60,000 nt of DNA from Clostridiaceae bacterium Marseille-Q4143 (GCA_018228645.1 CP073693.1:1135001-1195000), one strand, 5' to 3'; counted from the first letter of the stretch, positions 44,539 through 53,880 are shown. Numbers and translations: made by a program. Notes: generated by a model from the sequence alone, not told the origin.

Positions 44539-46443
44539 TTAAATTCCGTATTTTTTCATCTTCCGCCACAAGGTGCTTGGATGCATATTGAGATATTCTG
44601 CAGTCCGGGAGCGGTTGTTGCGGAACAGTGCCAGTGCTTTTAATATTTCTGCTTTCTCATCATAGGCAGGAAATTCTTCAGAAACAGTCGGAGACTTCTC
44701 TGGCTGTTTTTCTGTCTGCAGGAGAGTGGGTGAAGCAATATCCGGGAGTGCACGGTAGATATCATCGGTATCTGCCGTATCCTTTTGGCACAGGATGCAG
44801 AGACGTTCGCAGAAGTTACGCATTTCACGGATATTGCCGGGCCATGGATAATTTTCCAGCAGCCGGAGTGCACGATCGTTCAGATACTTTAACCGGCAGC
44901 CGGTTCGTTCATGTTCAAATTCAATGTAATGAGTAAGCAGAAGGGAGATATCCGCACCACGCTTTCTGAGTGGTGGAAGATTCAGCTCCAGAACGTCCAG
45001 ACGATAGAGAAGATCCTGACGGAATTCTCCGGCGGCTACTGCTTCTTTCAAGTTTTTGTTGGTAGCGGAGATGACACGGACGTCGATGGGGATGACCGTA
45101 TCATTTCCAAGCCGGATAATCTCTTTTTCCTGCAGGACACGAAGCAGACGACTCTGCAGTTTTGGGGAGATATCGCCGATCTCATCGAGAAAAATAGTTC
45201 CCTTGTGAGCCATTTCAAAGAAACCCATCTTTCCGCCTTTGGCAGCACCTGTAAAAGCACCTTCCACATAACCAAATAATTCACTTTCCAGCAGGTTTTC
45301 CGGAAGTGCGGAACAGTTGATCGCGACAAATGGATTATTCCGCCGGGTACTGCTGTTATGGATACTTTGGGCAAACAGTTCTTTTCCGGTACCGGTCTCT
45401 CCATAGATCAGGATATTGGAATCCGAGTAGCTGAAATTGATGGCATCCGAGATGACGGAGTCCATGATCTGGCTGCTGTGAATGATCTGGGAGAAACGAT
45501 ATTTGGCGGTAAAACCGGAACGATGCATTTTTTTACGAATCTGACTTTCTTCTGCCTGAATCTGGGCGGTATTCTGAAAGGTCAGTACGCATCCGGCATT
45601 ATCGTATTCGCTTTCAATTGGTACACAGTTAATCATCAGAGGGATGCTCTGACAGTAGTGAAGCTCTGAAAGAAATTTCTTTCCCTTATGTATGACATCA
45701 TTTACTGCCAGGTCTGGAAAATACTCCTGAAGGGCATGTCCGATAAATGGAGTTTTGACATCCTTTAGAACCGTGTGGCAGTAGGAGTTGGCAAAGGTAA
45801 TATATCCTTCCCGATCCGTAGAGATAATGCCCTGGAAAGAATAGTTCATAATATTGGCAATTTCATTACTGCGCTCTTTTTCACGGAAAGAGATTTCTGC
45901 GGCAAGTTTTGCTTCAGCAATCGCATTATTGATGGATTCACGGCCAGTTTCAATCATCACAGCCGGAATATGATATTTCTCTGAGAGAAGAACAGTAGTA
46001 TGTCCACCCACAATGGCATCATTTCCGTCTGCGATTGCTTTCTGGATCATGGTTTCGAGCTGGGTTTCTTCCACAATGGGGTAAGCGGTGATCTCAATAT
46101 CAGGGAAGATGGAATGTGCATTTTCTGAACTGTAGACCATATTAAATGCACCGACAAGTGCCAGCTTTTTTAGCGGAACTTTGCGGCGGCATTTCTGGAT
46201 GGCAACGATGACGTCATAACCGGATACTTTCAATTCCGCACAGGCAATTCCTTTTCGTTGCATGGTATGAGCGGTAAATCCGCGGGCAATGGCGATATCT
46301 GCGTTGATGTTATCCAGTGGATTATTAAAAAAATCCTGGATGATTTCATATTGAAAATCATCGTGATCCGGGCGTTCTGCGATAACCTGCCGGATCGTAG
46401 ACTGCATTCCCGGATAAGGGGCAAAAAAGACCAGTCGTATCAT
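44539..46443 (-). CDS. PrpR-type sigma-54-dependent transcriptional activator
   Basis: 634 residues. PrpR_N sensor domain (about 1-180), PAS domain (about 195-300), then the AAA+ sigma-54 interaction domain with Walker A GETGTGKE at 348-355, the essential GAFTGA loop at 395-400 and Walker B GTIFLDEIGD at 415-424, and a Fis-type HTH at the C-terminus (RSRTAEYLNMHPSTLWRKMK). It should activate the divergent consensus -24/-12 promoter at 46650 and so the Tct transporter. PrpR_N domains often sense acids or their CoA esters. Confidence 0.92.
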   Translation of the reverse strand: MIRLVFFAPYPGMQSTIRQVIAERPDHDDFQYEIIQDFFNNPLDNINADIAIARGFTAHTMQRKGIACAELKVSGYDVIVAIQKCRRKVPLKKLALVGAFNMVYSSENAHSIFPDIEITAYPIVEETQLETMIQKAIADGNDAIVGGHTTVLLSEKYHIPAVMIETGRESINNAIAEAKLAAEISFREKERSNEIANIMNYSFQGIISTDREGYITFANSYCHTVLKDVKTPFIGHALQEYFPDLAVNDVIHKGKKFLSELHYCQSIPLMINCVPIESEYDNAGCVLTFQNTAQIQAEESQIRKKMHRSGFTAKYRFSQIIHSSQIMDSVISDAINFSYSDSNILIYGETGTGKELFAQSIHNSSTRRNNPFVAINCSALPENLLESELFGYVEGAFTGAAKGGKMGFFEMAHKGTIFLDEIGDISPKLQSRLLRVLQEKEIIRLGNDTVIPIDVRVISATNKNLKEAVAAGEFRQDLLYRLDVLELNLPPLRKRGADISLLLTHYIEFEHERTGCRLKYLNDRALRLLENYPWPGNIREMRNFCERLCILCQKDTADTDDIYRALPDIASPTLLQTEKQPEKSPTVSEEFPAYDEKAEILKALALFRNNRSRTAEYLNMHPSTLWRKMKKYGI

Positions 46444-46493
46444 AAATAGAAAACCTCATTTAAATTAACGAAAAATTGCGGAAAGAAATATTT

Positions 46494-46529
46494 TGCAATA
46501 ACTATAAAACAAAATGCAAAGAAATGCAA
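46494..46529 (+). promoter_or_regulatory. Possible activator binding sites (TGCAA repeats)
   Basis: TGCAA occurs at 46494, 46515 and 46525, the last two as ATGCAA exactly ten bases apart, with a further copy at 46542. They lie 110-160 bases upstream of the sigma-54 promoter, where enhancer sites for the PrpR-type activator are expected. The region is very AT-rich. Assignment is tentative. Confidence 0.35.
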
Positions 46530-46649
46530 TGGTTTAGATTCTGCAAAAAACCTCTGTGGAAAATGTTAAGAATTTTTGAATTTGAAAAAACCTTGAGTTT
46601 TCGGCATTTTGTCAAAAACAAAAGGAAATTGGAATTGTTTTTAGACAAG

Positions 46650-46666
46650 TTGGCACAAGGCTTGCT
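46650..46666 (+). promoter_or_regulatory. Sigma-54 (-24/-12) promoter
   Basis: TTGGCACAAGGCTTGCT matches the sigma-54 consensus at every fixed base: GG at 46652, GC at 46664, ten bases between. It lies about 55 bases upstream of the tctC start. Confidence 0.92.
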
Positions 46667-46718
46667 CTATATAGGGGCAACAAGAAAAAACAAAAGTTTT
46701 TCATGGAGGGAAAGAAAA

Positions 46719-47774
46719 ATGAAAAGAAAAAGTTTGGCGTTACTGATGGCTGCAATCACTGTATTCAGCGCAGTTGGATGTGGATCCAAGGATGCGGCAG
46801 CAGACACAACCACAGCTGAGCCGGCAGCAGAGGAGACTACCGAGGCATCTGATGATGCAGCAGCAGCTGACACTGCATCTGATGCGGATGGCTTCTATGC
46901 GGGAAAAACGGTAGAGATGATCGTACCGTGGGCAGCAGGCGGCGGAGCTGATACTGCATGTCGTCTGATTTGCTCTTATATGGAGAAAGAGCTTGGATGC
47001 ACCATCGTTATCAACAATGTAACCGGTGGCGGCGGAAGTATCGGTCTTGCACAGCTGACCACAGCGAATCCAGACGGACTGACCTATGCATACTTTGCAA
47101 ACACTGACTCTAATGGAGACATCATGCTGGAAGGTGTTCCCTACACTGCAGAGGACTTCGCTCCGGTATGTAAATTTGCAGCTGACCCGCACATCATTCT
47201 TGCATCCAACGCATCTGGCATCACGGATATGGATGGCCTGATTGCAGCAGGACAGGATGGAACTACTCTGTGGGGAATCGGCGGTGCATGGACTCACTGG
47301 GATTTCCTGAAACTGGAGTTTGAAGAGGCAACCGGAACTAAATACAAACGTCTCGTATATGATGGAGGCGCATCTGTTATTACCGATATCATGAATGGTG
47401 ACTGTACCATCGGAACTCCGTTCGTATCTGAGGCTCTTTCCGCAATTGATGCAGGAGAGGCAGTGCCGATCGCTATTACCAGTGCTGAGAGAAATGATGC
47501 ATGCCCGGATATCCCGACAGTCGCAGAGTTGACTGGCAAAGACTTCGAGTCCACCATGTGGAGAGGTTTTGTAGCACCAGCAGGAACTGATGAAGCAGCT
47601 ATGAGAGAGTTTGCAGAGGCAGTTGGAACTGTATGTGAGAATCCGGAATTCCAGGATGCAGCTACCAAAGCAGGCGTTACCGTTGATTACACAGATTACG
47701 ATGCATTCCAGGATTTCTACTGGGAGAATCATGAATCTGTAAAAGCTTACTATGAAGCAAATGCTAATATGTAA
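46719..47774 (+). CDS. tctC: TctC-type tripartite tricarboxylate transporter receptor
   Basis: 351 residues from the ATG at 46719, chosen for GGAGGG nine bases upstream and a proper lipoprotein signal (AVGC, lipidated C21). After an acid/alanine-rich linker comes the TctC (Bug) fold: KTVEMIVPWAAGGGADTACR near 63-82, VINNVTGGGGSIGLAQL near 96-112 and FVAPAGTDEAAM near 286-297. It captures a carboxylate-like ligand outside the cell. First gene behind the sigma-54 promoter. Confidence 0.92.
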   Translation: MKRKSLALLMAAITVFSAVGCGSKDAAADTTTAEPAAEETTEASDDAAAADTASDADGFYAGKTVEMIVPWAAGGGADTACRLICSYMEKELGCTIVINNVTGGGGSIGLAQLTTANPDGLTYAYFANTDSNGDIMLEGVPYTAEDFAPVCKFAADPHIILASNASGITDMDGLIAAGQDGTTLWGIGGAWTHWDFLKLEFEEATGTKYKRLVYDGGASVITDIMNGDCTIGTPFVSEALSAIDAGEAVPIAITSAERNDACPDIPTVAELTGKDFESTMWRGFVAPAGTDEAAMREFAEAVGTVCENPEFQDAATKAGVTVDYTDYDAFQDFYWENHESVKAYYEANANM

Positions 47775-47805
47775 GTAAAAAGTTATCATACGAGTGAATG
47801 AATGC

Positions 47806-47831
47806 ACCGGGCAGTTTCTACACTGCCCGGT
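47806..47831 (+). terminator. Intergenic hairpin between tctC and tctB
   Basis: ACCGGGCAGT and ACTGCCCGGT form a 10-bp stem around a six-base loop, followed by TTCTTAAAA. The T-run is weak, so it more likely stabilises the tctC mRNA or terminates only partly, raising receptor over membrane subunits. Confidence 0.6.
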
Positions 47832-47852
47832 TCTTAAAAGGAGGGGCTGTTT

Positions 47853-48305
47853 TTGAAAAAGAGTTTTCCGGATATGATTATCAGTATCGTTCTGCTTGCA
47901 TTCCTGACTTCCCTTGCAGTGCAGGTTCCGCAGATTCCGGCAGTGTCCAAGGGATATCCGCTGGTATTACTGATTGTCTCCTATCTTATGACATTTTATC
48001 TGCTGATCAGCAGTGTAGTAAAATTGAAATCCGAAGATAAGCAGAAAACCCAGGTGATTGAACAGGCAAAGATTATTGTTCCGTACTGCCTGATGATCGT
48101 GGTATATCTGTTCCTTATGAACAAGATCGGATACATTGCATCTACGGTTGTATTTATGCTTGCTTCCCTGATTTATCTGAAACTGAAAAATAAGGTATTG
48201 ATGGTTATATTGACCGTCGCTCTTACTGTTGTTGTATATTTTGTATTTACAAATTTCCTGACCGTAATTCTTCCGAGAGGAAGCTGGTTCAACATCGCAT
48301 TTTAG
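47853..48305 (+). CDS. tctB: TctB-family small transporter subunit
   Basis: 150 residues from a TTG start preceded by GGAGGGG. Four predicted transmembrane helices, with IISIVLLAFLTSLAV and KIGYIASTVVFMLASLIYLKL matching the TctB pattern. It pairs with TctA to form the membrane part of the transporter. 21 bases before tctA. Confidence 0.85.
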   Translation: MKKSFPDMIISIVLLAFLTSLAVQVPQIPAVSKGYPLVLLIVSYLMTFYLLISSVVKLKSEDKQKTQVIEQAKIIVPYCLMIVVYLFLMNKIGYIASTVVFMLASLIYLKLKNKVLMVILTVALTVVVYFVFTNFLTVILPRGSWFNIAF

Positions 48306-48326
48306 GCAGAAAGGAGATTAAGCTTT

Positions 48327-49826
48327 ATGGAAAATATTATGATTGGTTTTGCCAATGTATTTCAGCTGAGTAATCTTCTTGTCTGCATTGGCGGTCTGTT
48401 TATCGGAGTTCTCTTCGGAGCACTCCCGGGATTCTCTGCAACCATGGCAGTGGCAATCTTTGTACCGTTTACTTATGTTATGGAGCCGGGTGCTGCACTT
48501 CTTCTTTTAAGTGCTCTGTACTGCGGTGGTGTATTTGGTGGTTCTATTCCGGCCGTTCTGGTAGGTATTCCTGGAACACCGGCATCCGCACCGACCGCGC
48601 TGGAAGGTAAAGCACTTGTAAGAAAAGGTGAGGCAGGACGTGCGCTCAACCTGGTAACTCTGGCCTCCTGCTTTGGTGGTTTTGTAAGTTCCGTCGCTCT
48701 TCTGGTATGTGCTCCTCTTCTTGCAAAGATTGCAAAGATGGTAGGACAGCCGGAGCAGATGTTCGTAGCAATTTTCGGCCTTTCCGTAGTTGTTATGCTG
48801 TCTCAGGATAATTTGTTCAAAGGCCTGATGGTAGCAGTTGTCAGTCTTCTGCTTGCAACCTTCGGACAGGATCCGGTAGAAGGATTCCCGAGATTTACAT
48901 ATGGTCTTTCTCAGCTGACTGGAGGTTTCTCTGTAGTGCCGGTGCTGATCGGTCTGTTCTCGCTTCCGGAAGTATTCAAGATGCTGGAAGATCCGCTTGG
49001 AAAGATGGCAGAGTCCGGCAAAGTCGGTTCCATGAAACTGAAGATTGAAGATATTACACGCAATATGTTTAATGCAATCCGTTCCACGGTACTTGGCGTG
49101 CTGATCGGTATTGTACCGGCGGCAGGACCGGATATTGCAGCATTCCTGTCCTACAACGAGGCTAAGAAAGCATCCAAACACCCGGAACAGTTCGGAAACG
49201 GAAGTGCAGAAGGTATCGTGGCAGCAGAGGCAGCCAACAACGGTGTTACCGGTGGCTCCCTGATCCCGCTTCTTACCCTTGGTATTCCGGGAAGTGCTCC
49301 GGCAGCTATCTTCCTCGGTGCAATGATTATTCATGGTGTTCGTCCGGGCCCAACACTGTTTACCCAGCATGCTGACACCGTATACACCATGATCATCGGT
49401 TTTGCACTGATCAACCTTCTGATGTATATCGTAGGTATGATCTACTGCAAATGTGGAAGTCTGATTCTGGTCATTCCGAAATCCATTCTGGCTACTGTTA
49501 TCGTAGTACTTGCAGTAGTTGGCACTTTTGCAACCAATAAAAATATGTTCGACGTATACGTAATGCTCGGTGCAGGAATCATTGGATACATTATGTTGAG
49601 AAATGATTTCCCGATTTCACCGGTAGCGCTTGCACTTCTTCTTGGAACCAACATGGAGAAATCTCTGTCCCTGACCCGTACGATGTATGAAGGACAGTTC
49701 TACATGGTATTTACAAGACCGCTGGCAGCAGCACTGGCTATCTTTACTGTATTCTCCTTTGTATTCCCGCTGGTGAAGATCGCAAAAGAGAAGAAGAAAA
49801 AGAAAGCAGAAGAAGGACAGGCTTAA
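48327..49826 (+). CDS. tctA: TctA-family large transporter subunit
   Basis: 499 residues, about twelve transmembrane helices. Signature segments: GVLFGALPGFSATMAVAIFVPFTYVM near 27-52, GSIPAVLVGIPGTPASAPTALEG near 72-94 and NNGVTGGSLIPLLTLGIPGSAPAAIFLGAM near 304-333. Transport is driven by an ion gradient and uses the TctC-bound ligand. AGAAAGGAG precedes the ATG. The C-terminal tail is lysine-rich. Confidence 0.93.
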   Translation: MENIMIGFANVFQLSNLLVCIGGLFIGVLFGALPGFSATMAVAIFVPFTYVMEPGAALLLLSALYCGGVFGGSIPAVLVGIPGTPASAPTALEGKALVRKGEAGRALNLVTLASCFGGFVSSVALLVCAPLLAKIAKMVGQPEQMFVAIFGLSVVVMLSQDNLFKGLMVAVVSLLLATFGQDPVEGFPRFTYGLSQLTGGFSVVPVLIGLFSLPEVFKMLEDPLGKMAESGKVGSMKLKIEDITRNMFNAIRSTVLGVLIGIVPAAGPDIAAFLSYNEAKKASKHPEQFGNGSAEGIVAAEAANNGVTGGSLIPLLTLGIPGSAPAAIFLGAMIIHGVRPGPTLFTQHADTVYTMIIGFALINLLMYIVGMIYCKCGSLILVIPKSILATVIVVLAVVGTFATNKNMFDVYVMLGAGIIGYIMLRNDFPISPVALALLLGTNMEKSLSLTRTMYEGQFYMVFTRPLAAALAIFTVFSFVFPLVKIAKEKKKKKAEEGQA

Positions 49827-49854
49827 TCATTACCACCAGAAGGAGAATGAATAC

Positions 49855-51033
49855 ATGTCTTTAACCGCTGTTTATGCAAAAAAAGCCCTGATCGGAGAAG
49901 AACTGCAGGTTCTTGATGATGCCTGCATTCTGATCGAAGAAGAGAGCATTAAAGAAATAACAACCCGCAAGGAGTTTGAAGCATCCGGAAGAGAGGCAAC
50001 AATTGTCTATCTTGGCGACAAAACCGTTCTGCCAGGTATGTTCGAGTGTCATAACCATCTGGCTCTGGATGCAAGACTTCCGGGCCATCTGGATATGATG
50101 AACCAGAGTGAGTGCGAGCACACACTTCTGGCTCTCAATGGACTGAAAGATGATCTGATGTCCGGTGTTACCACGGCAAGATGTCTGGGAGACCGCAATT
50201 ACATCGATGTGGTACTGAGAAATAAAATCAGAGAGAACAAAGTGACAGGACCGGACCTCCTGGTATGTGGAATCGGAATGAAGGGCCGTCACGGTCATGG
50301 ATATGTAGGTATGCCGCATTCAGGAGTGGAAGAGTTCAGAAGAACCGCCCGTGAAAATATGTTCCACGGAGTAGATATCCTGAAAATCTTCGTCACACCG
50401 GGTGGAGCAGCTGTGACTCCGGATGAATTCATCCCGTGTTTCATCTCCTATGATGAGATTCGCACCGTTGTGGAAGAGGCAAAGGCGCTGAATATCAAGA
50501 CTGCCGCACACTGTATCGGAGGTAAAGGACTTGAGTACTGTGTAAAAGCAGGTATTGATGTGATCGAGCATGTATACAGTATCACTCCGGAGCAGGTAAA
50601 ACTGGTAGAAGAAGAACATAAAGGATGGATTGATATGACATCCGGTATCGTGCTTGACCCGGAGAGAGAACCGTACTGCCCGCCGGCAGCTGTTCAGAAA
50701 ACCCGTGCTGCAAGAGAGTATTCCAGACAGTGCATGAATCAGATCTATCAGAGCGGAAAGATCCGTTATACCATCGGAACTGATGCCAATCACGGTCTGC
50801 TTTACAAAGAACTGGAGTTCGCATGTGAAGGCGGCGCAACTACCATGGATGCACTGAAAGCTGTTACTGTAAATGCAGCAAAAATGTGCGGTGTGGAGAA
50901 GAAAAAAGGTATGCTGAAAGAAGGCATGCAGGCAGATATCATCGCAGTTGATGAGAATCCGCTGGAAAACATTCATACGCTTAAAAATGTCAGCTTTGTT
51001 ATGAAGAGAGGACAGATTTATAAAGACGTATAA
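49855..51033 (+). CDS. Metal-dependent amidohydrolase (imidazolonepropionase/prolidase-like)
   Basis: 392 residues. TIM-barrel amidohydrolase with metal ligands in order: FECHNHLALD near 63-72, DILKIFVTPGG near 174-184 (probable carboxylated lysine), AAHCIGGKG near 218, IEHVYSI near 238, and TIGTDANHG near 302-310. It lies 28 bases after tctA with an AGAAGGAG site. It probably hydrolyses the compound imported by the Tct system, so that compound may be an amide, cyclic imide or N-acyl acid (inference). Confidence 0.85.
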   Translation: MSLTAVYAKKALIGEELQVLDDACILIEEESIKEITTRKEFEASGREATIVYLGDKTVLPGMFECHNHLALDARLPGHLDMMNQSECEHTLLALNGLKDDLMSGVTTARCLGDRNYIDVVLRNKIRENKVTGPDLLVCGIGMKGRHGHGYVGMPHSGVEEFRRTARENMFHGVDILKIFVTPGGAAVTPDEFIPCFISYDEIRTVVEEAKALNIKTAAHCIGGKGLEYCVKAGIDVIEHVYSITPEQVKLVEEEHKGWIDMTSGIVLDPEREPYCPPAAVQKTRAAREYSRQCMNQIYQSGKIRYTIGTDANHGLLYKELEFACEGGATTMDALKAVTVNAAKMCGVEKKKGMLKEGMQADIIAVDENPLENIHTLKNVSFVMKRGQIYKDV

Positions 51034-51067
51034 GACAAGGTAACCCAAATTTTTTCACTTTTCATAG

Positions 51068-51113
51068 AGACCGGGCTGTTGGAGAAATCTGACAGTCCGG
51101 TCTTTGACTTTCT
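51068..51113 (+). terminator. Terminator of the tct operon
   Basis: AGACCGGGCTGT and ACAGTCCGGTCT pair around a short loop and are followed by TTTGACTTT. Located 34 bases after the amidohydrolase stop. Confidence 0.75.
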
Positions 51114-51123
51114 GATAAAGATG

Positions 51124-51152
51124 TTGCGCTGTGTATTTAAAATCGGTATACT
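51124..51152 (+). promoter_or_regulatory. Promoter of tatD-rsmA
   Basis: TTGCGC, 17-base spacer, TATACT. About 30 bases before the tatD ATG. Confidence 0.65.
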
Positions 51153-51181
51153 GAATAACAGATTGTAAGGAGACAAAAAAG

Positions 51182-51961
51182 ATGATTTTTGATACCCATG
51201 CACATTATGATGATGATGCATTTGATGATGACAGAGAAGAACTGCTGTCTTCGCTGAAAAGTGCGGGAGTAGGAATTGTGGTAAATTCAGGAGCCAGTCT
51301 CGACGGATGCCGGAGAACCATAGAACTGACTGAAAAATATCCATTTATCTATGGTACCCTAGGCGTACATCCGGATGAAGTAGGGGAACTGAATGAGGAA
51401 ACCTTTTTCTGGTTGAAGGAGCAGTTGATGCGGCCGAAGATCGTGGCAGTAGGTGAGATTGGCCTCGATTATTACTGGGATAAAGAGAAGAGAGAGATTC
51501 AAAAGGAGTGGTTTGTCCGTCAGCTCCGTCTTGCAAAAGAACTGAAAAAACCGGTGGTCATTCACAGCCGGGAAGCAGCAGCCGATACTATGGAAATTTT
51601 AAAAGCTGAAGTATCGAAGGAGATTTCCTATGAGATGCACTGTTATTCTTATTCGCCGGAGATGGCTTCAGAATATCTGAAGATGGGATTCTACCTGGGA
51701 ATTGGCGGAGTGCTGACCTTTAAAAATGCGAAGAAATTAAAAGAAGTGGTGGAGATAGCACCCATAGAGAGATTGCTTCTGGAGACGGATTGTCCGTATC
51801 TGGCTCCGGTACCGAACCGGGGAAAACGAAATGATTCCACCAATATTCATTATGTGGCTGAAGAACTGGCGCGTCTGAAAGGAATGACCTCGGAAGAAGT
51901 GATCCGGATCACGGAAGAGAATGCCAGAAGATTTTACAGAATTTCGGAGGAGAACGTATGA
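51182..51961 (+). CDS. TatD-family metal-dependent hydrolase
   Basis: 259 residues. TatD signature residues: DTHAHYDD at 4-11, GTLGVHPDEV near 59-68, AVGEIGLDYYWD near 90-101, KPVVIHSREA near 122-131, HCYSYSPEMA near 147 and LLETDCPYLAPVP near 201-213. Family members are DNases or related phosphoesterases. In Bacillus the tatD gene yabD lies next to rnmV and ksgA; rnmV is missing here. The end overlaps rsmA by four bases. Confidence 0.92.
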   Translation: MIFDTHAHYDDDAFDDDREELLSSLKSAGVGIVVNSGASLDGCRRTIELTEKYPFIYGTLGVHPDEVGELNEETFFWLKEQLMRPKIVAVGEIGLDYYWDKEKREIQKEWFVRQLRLAKELKKPVVIHSREAAADTMEILKAEVSKEISYEMHCYSYSPEMASEYLKMGFYLGIGGVLTFKNAKKLKEVVEIAPIERLLLETDCPYLAPVPNRGKRNDSTNIHYVAEELARLKGMTSEEVIRITEENARRFYRISEENV

Positions 51962-52836
51962 GCAGACCGGAACCAAGACTTGGAAATCCTAAAAATACGA
52001 TAGAAATTTTGCAGAAATACAAATTTGTATTTCAGAAAAAATTCGGACAGAATTTTCTGATCGACGAACATGTGCTGGATAAAATTATCAGTGCAGCCGG
52101 TATTGGTTCGGACGATTTTGTAGTGGAGATCGGACCTGGAATCGGGACGATGACTCAGTATCTGGCATATGCAGCGCGCGGTGTTGCTGCCGTGGAGATC
52201 GATAAAGCACTGATTCCGATTCTTCAGGATACATTATCTCTCTATGATAATGTGACTGTAATTAATGAAGATGTACTGAAGGTGGACTTAAAAAAACTGG
52301 CGGATGAGATGAATGACGGAAAGCCGGTAAAGGTGGTTGCAAATCTTCCATATTACATCACCACACCGATTATTATGGGACTGTTTGAGAGTCATGTGCC
52401 GGTCGAAAGCATCACAGTCATGGTGCAGAAGGAAGTAGCGGACCGGATGCAGGCAGATCCGGGAAATAAGAATTATGGAGCACTGTCACTGGCGGTTCAG
52501 TATTATGCGGAGCCTTACATTGTGGCAAATGTGCCGCCGAACTGTTTTATGCCTCGGCCCAATGTAGGATCTGCGGTGATCCGTCTGGATGTACACAAAG
52601 ATCCTGCAGTGAAAGTGAAGGACGAATCGCTCATGTTCGGGATTATCCGTGCGTCATTCAATCAGAGAAGAAAAACGCTCCAGAACAGCATCAGCCATGA
52701 TCCGAAACTTGGAATTGATAAAGATATGGTAGCGGCGGTGTTGGAAGAAATGGGATTGTCCGCAACTGTGAGAGGGGAAGCGTTAAGTCTTGCCCAGTTT
52801 GCAGAATTTACGGATCGTGTGCTCAGTCATAAATAG
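51958..52836 (+). CDS. rsmA: 16S rRNA dimethyladenosine transferase
   Basis: 292 residues. FGQNFLIDEHVLDKI near 30-44, SAM motif VVEIGPGIGTMTQYLA near 57-72 and catalytic NLPYYITTPIIM near 124-135. It dimethylates A1518 and A1519 of 16S rRNA. The ATGA overlap with tatD gives translational coupling. Confidence 0.95.
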   Translation: MSRPEPRLGNPKNTIEILQKYKFVFQKKFGQNFLIDEHVLDKIISAAGIGSDDFVVEIGPGIGTMTQYLAYAARGVAAVEIDKALIPILQDTLSLYDNVTVINEDVLKVDLKKLADEMNDGKPVKVVANLPYYITTPIIMGLFESHVPVESITVMVQKEVADRMQADPGNKNYGALSLAVQYYAEPYIVANVPPNCFMPRPNVGSAVIRLDVHKDPAVKVKDESLMFGIIRASFNQRRKTLQNSISHDPKLGIDKDMVAAVLEEMGLSATVRGEALSLAQFAEFTDRVLSHK

Positions 52837-52880
52837 AGGCATGTCTGCATAAAATAAGCCCAGGGACGGGAGGAGATTTT

Positions 52881-53408
52881 ATGCAGGATTATCGAAGAAA
52901 GATTGCATATCTGTATGCGTATGAAGGCGGAGAAAAACTTGGAAATGCAGGTTTTGTGAAAGCAGAAGACCGTGGGGGGATCTGCCGGCTGGCAGTACAT
53001 CTGAGATGCTATAGCCGCTCAGGAGAAGATCCCGGGAAAGTGTATCTTTATTTTCGACACAGGCAGCAGCTGGTGGGGATCTATCTGGGAGCGCTGAAAA
53101 ATCGAAATGGGGCACTGGAATGGCAGGGGACTTTTTCTTCAGATGACATCCAGGGGAAAGGAATCCGTTTCGGACAGACAGAAGGGATCTGGATTCAGAG
53201 ACCGGGAGGAAAAGAATACGTGGCAGAATGGGATGATTATCCGGTGGATATCAGCCGTTTTGTGATCTATCCGAAGGGCGGGGAGAAATGTATCCGATGC
53301 CCGTGGTTTGGAAAGTGTGAGAGGAGCAGCGTGGATGAAGCTGACAGAAGAGGAACGGTATATGAAGGAAGCGATCCGGCAGGCCAGAAAAGCCGGGAAG
53401 CTGAATGA
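52881..53408 (+). CDS. Uncharacterised Lachnospiraceae protein (DUF6128-like)
   Basis: 175 residues. RRKIAYLYAYEGGEKLGNAGFVKAE begins a beta-rich N-terminal domain, and CIRCPWFGKC near 139-148 is a compact cysteine cluster. The last 25 residues overlap tadA by 74 bases and are probably not under selection as protein. I do not know a function. The family name is a guess from the opening sequence. GGGAGGAG precedes the ATG. Confidence 0.65.
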   Translation: MQDYRRKIAYLYAYEGGEKLGNAGFVKAEDRGGICRLAVHLRCYSRSGEDPGKVYLYFRHRQQLVGIYLGALKNRNGALEWQGTFSSDDIQGKGIRFGQTEGIWIQRPGGKEYVAEWDDYPVDISRFVIYPKGGEKCIRCPWFGKCERSSVDEADRRGTVYEGSDPAGQKSREAE

Positions 53409-53823
53409 AGTCCCCATTGGATGCGTGATTGTGAGGGATGGAAAAATCATAGCCCGTGGATACAATAGAAGGAATACAGATCTCAATACGCTGGCCCATG
53501 CGGAATTGCAGGCTATAAGGAAAGCCAGCCGCGTGGTAGGTGACTGGCGGCTCGAAGACTGTGTAATGTACATTACACTGGAACCGTGTCAGATGTGTGC
53601 GGGTGCTATTGTGCAGGCACGGATTCCCAAAGTCGTGATCGGAAGCCGGAATCCAAAAGCTGGATGTGCCGGTTCGGTTCTGGATCTTCTGCATGTGCCT
53701 GCATTCAATCATCAGGTAGAGCTGGAAGAGGGCGTTCTAAAAGAAGAATGTTCAGAACTTCTGGTCAGCTTTTTTCGGGAGCTTCGGCAGAAGAAAAAGG
53801 CAAATGAATTGACAAACCGATAA
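53335..53823 (+). CDS. tadA: tRNA-adenosine deaminase
   Basis: 162 residues from the ATG at 53335 (GAGGAG upstream). The deaminase zinc site is intact: HAELQAI with catalytic glutamate near 51-57, and EPCQMCAGAIVQAR near 81-94. GNRNPKAGC-like GSRNPKAGCAGS follows near 106. It makes inosine at position 34 of tRNA-Arg(ACG). The SRP RNA promoter lies across its stop codon, and tadA-SRP RNA-dnaX is the Bacillus order. Confidence 0.94.
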   Translation: MKLTEEERYMKEAIRQARKAGKLNEVPIGCVIVRDGKIIARGYNRRNTDLNTLAHAELQAIRKASRVVGDWRLEDCVMYITLEPCQMCAGAIVQARIPKVVIGSRNPKAGCAGSVLDLLHVPAFNHQVELEEGVLKEECSELLVSFFRELRQKKKANELTNR

Positions 53824-53837
53824 AAAACGGCTATACT
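53809..53837 (+). promoter_or_regulatory. Promoter of the SRP RNA gene
   Basis: TTGACA, 17-base spacer, TATACT; near-consensus, as expected for an abundant stable RNA. The -35 box lies inside the last codons of tadA. Confidence 0.85.
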
Positions 53838-53880
53838 GAACAAGCATCTTTGAAGATGCAGCTGAATATTGTCATAAACT

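Noticed and set aside
46740..47807. A 355-codon minus-strand frame opposite tctC
   Set aside because: Cysteine- and serine-rich shadow of an intact receptor gene; no start signal or recognisable domain.
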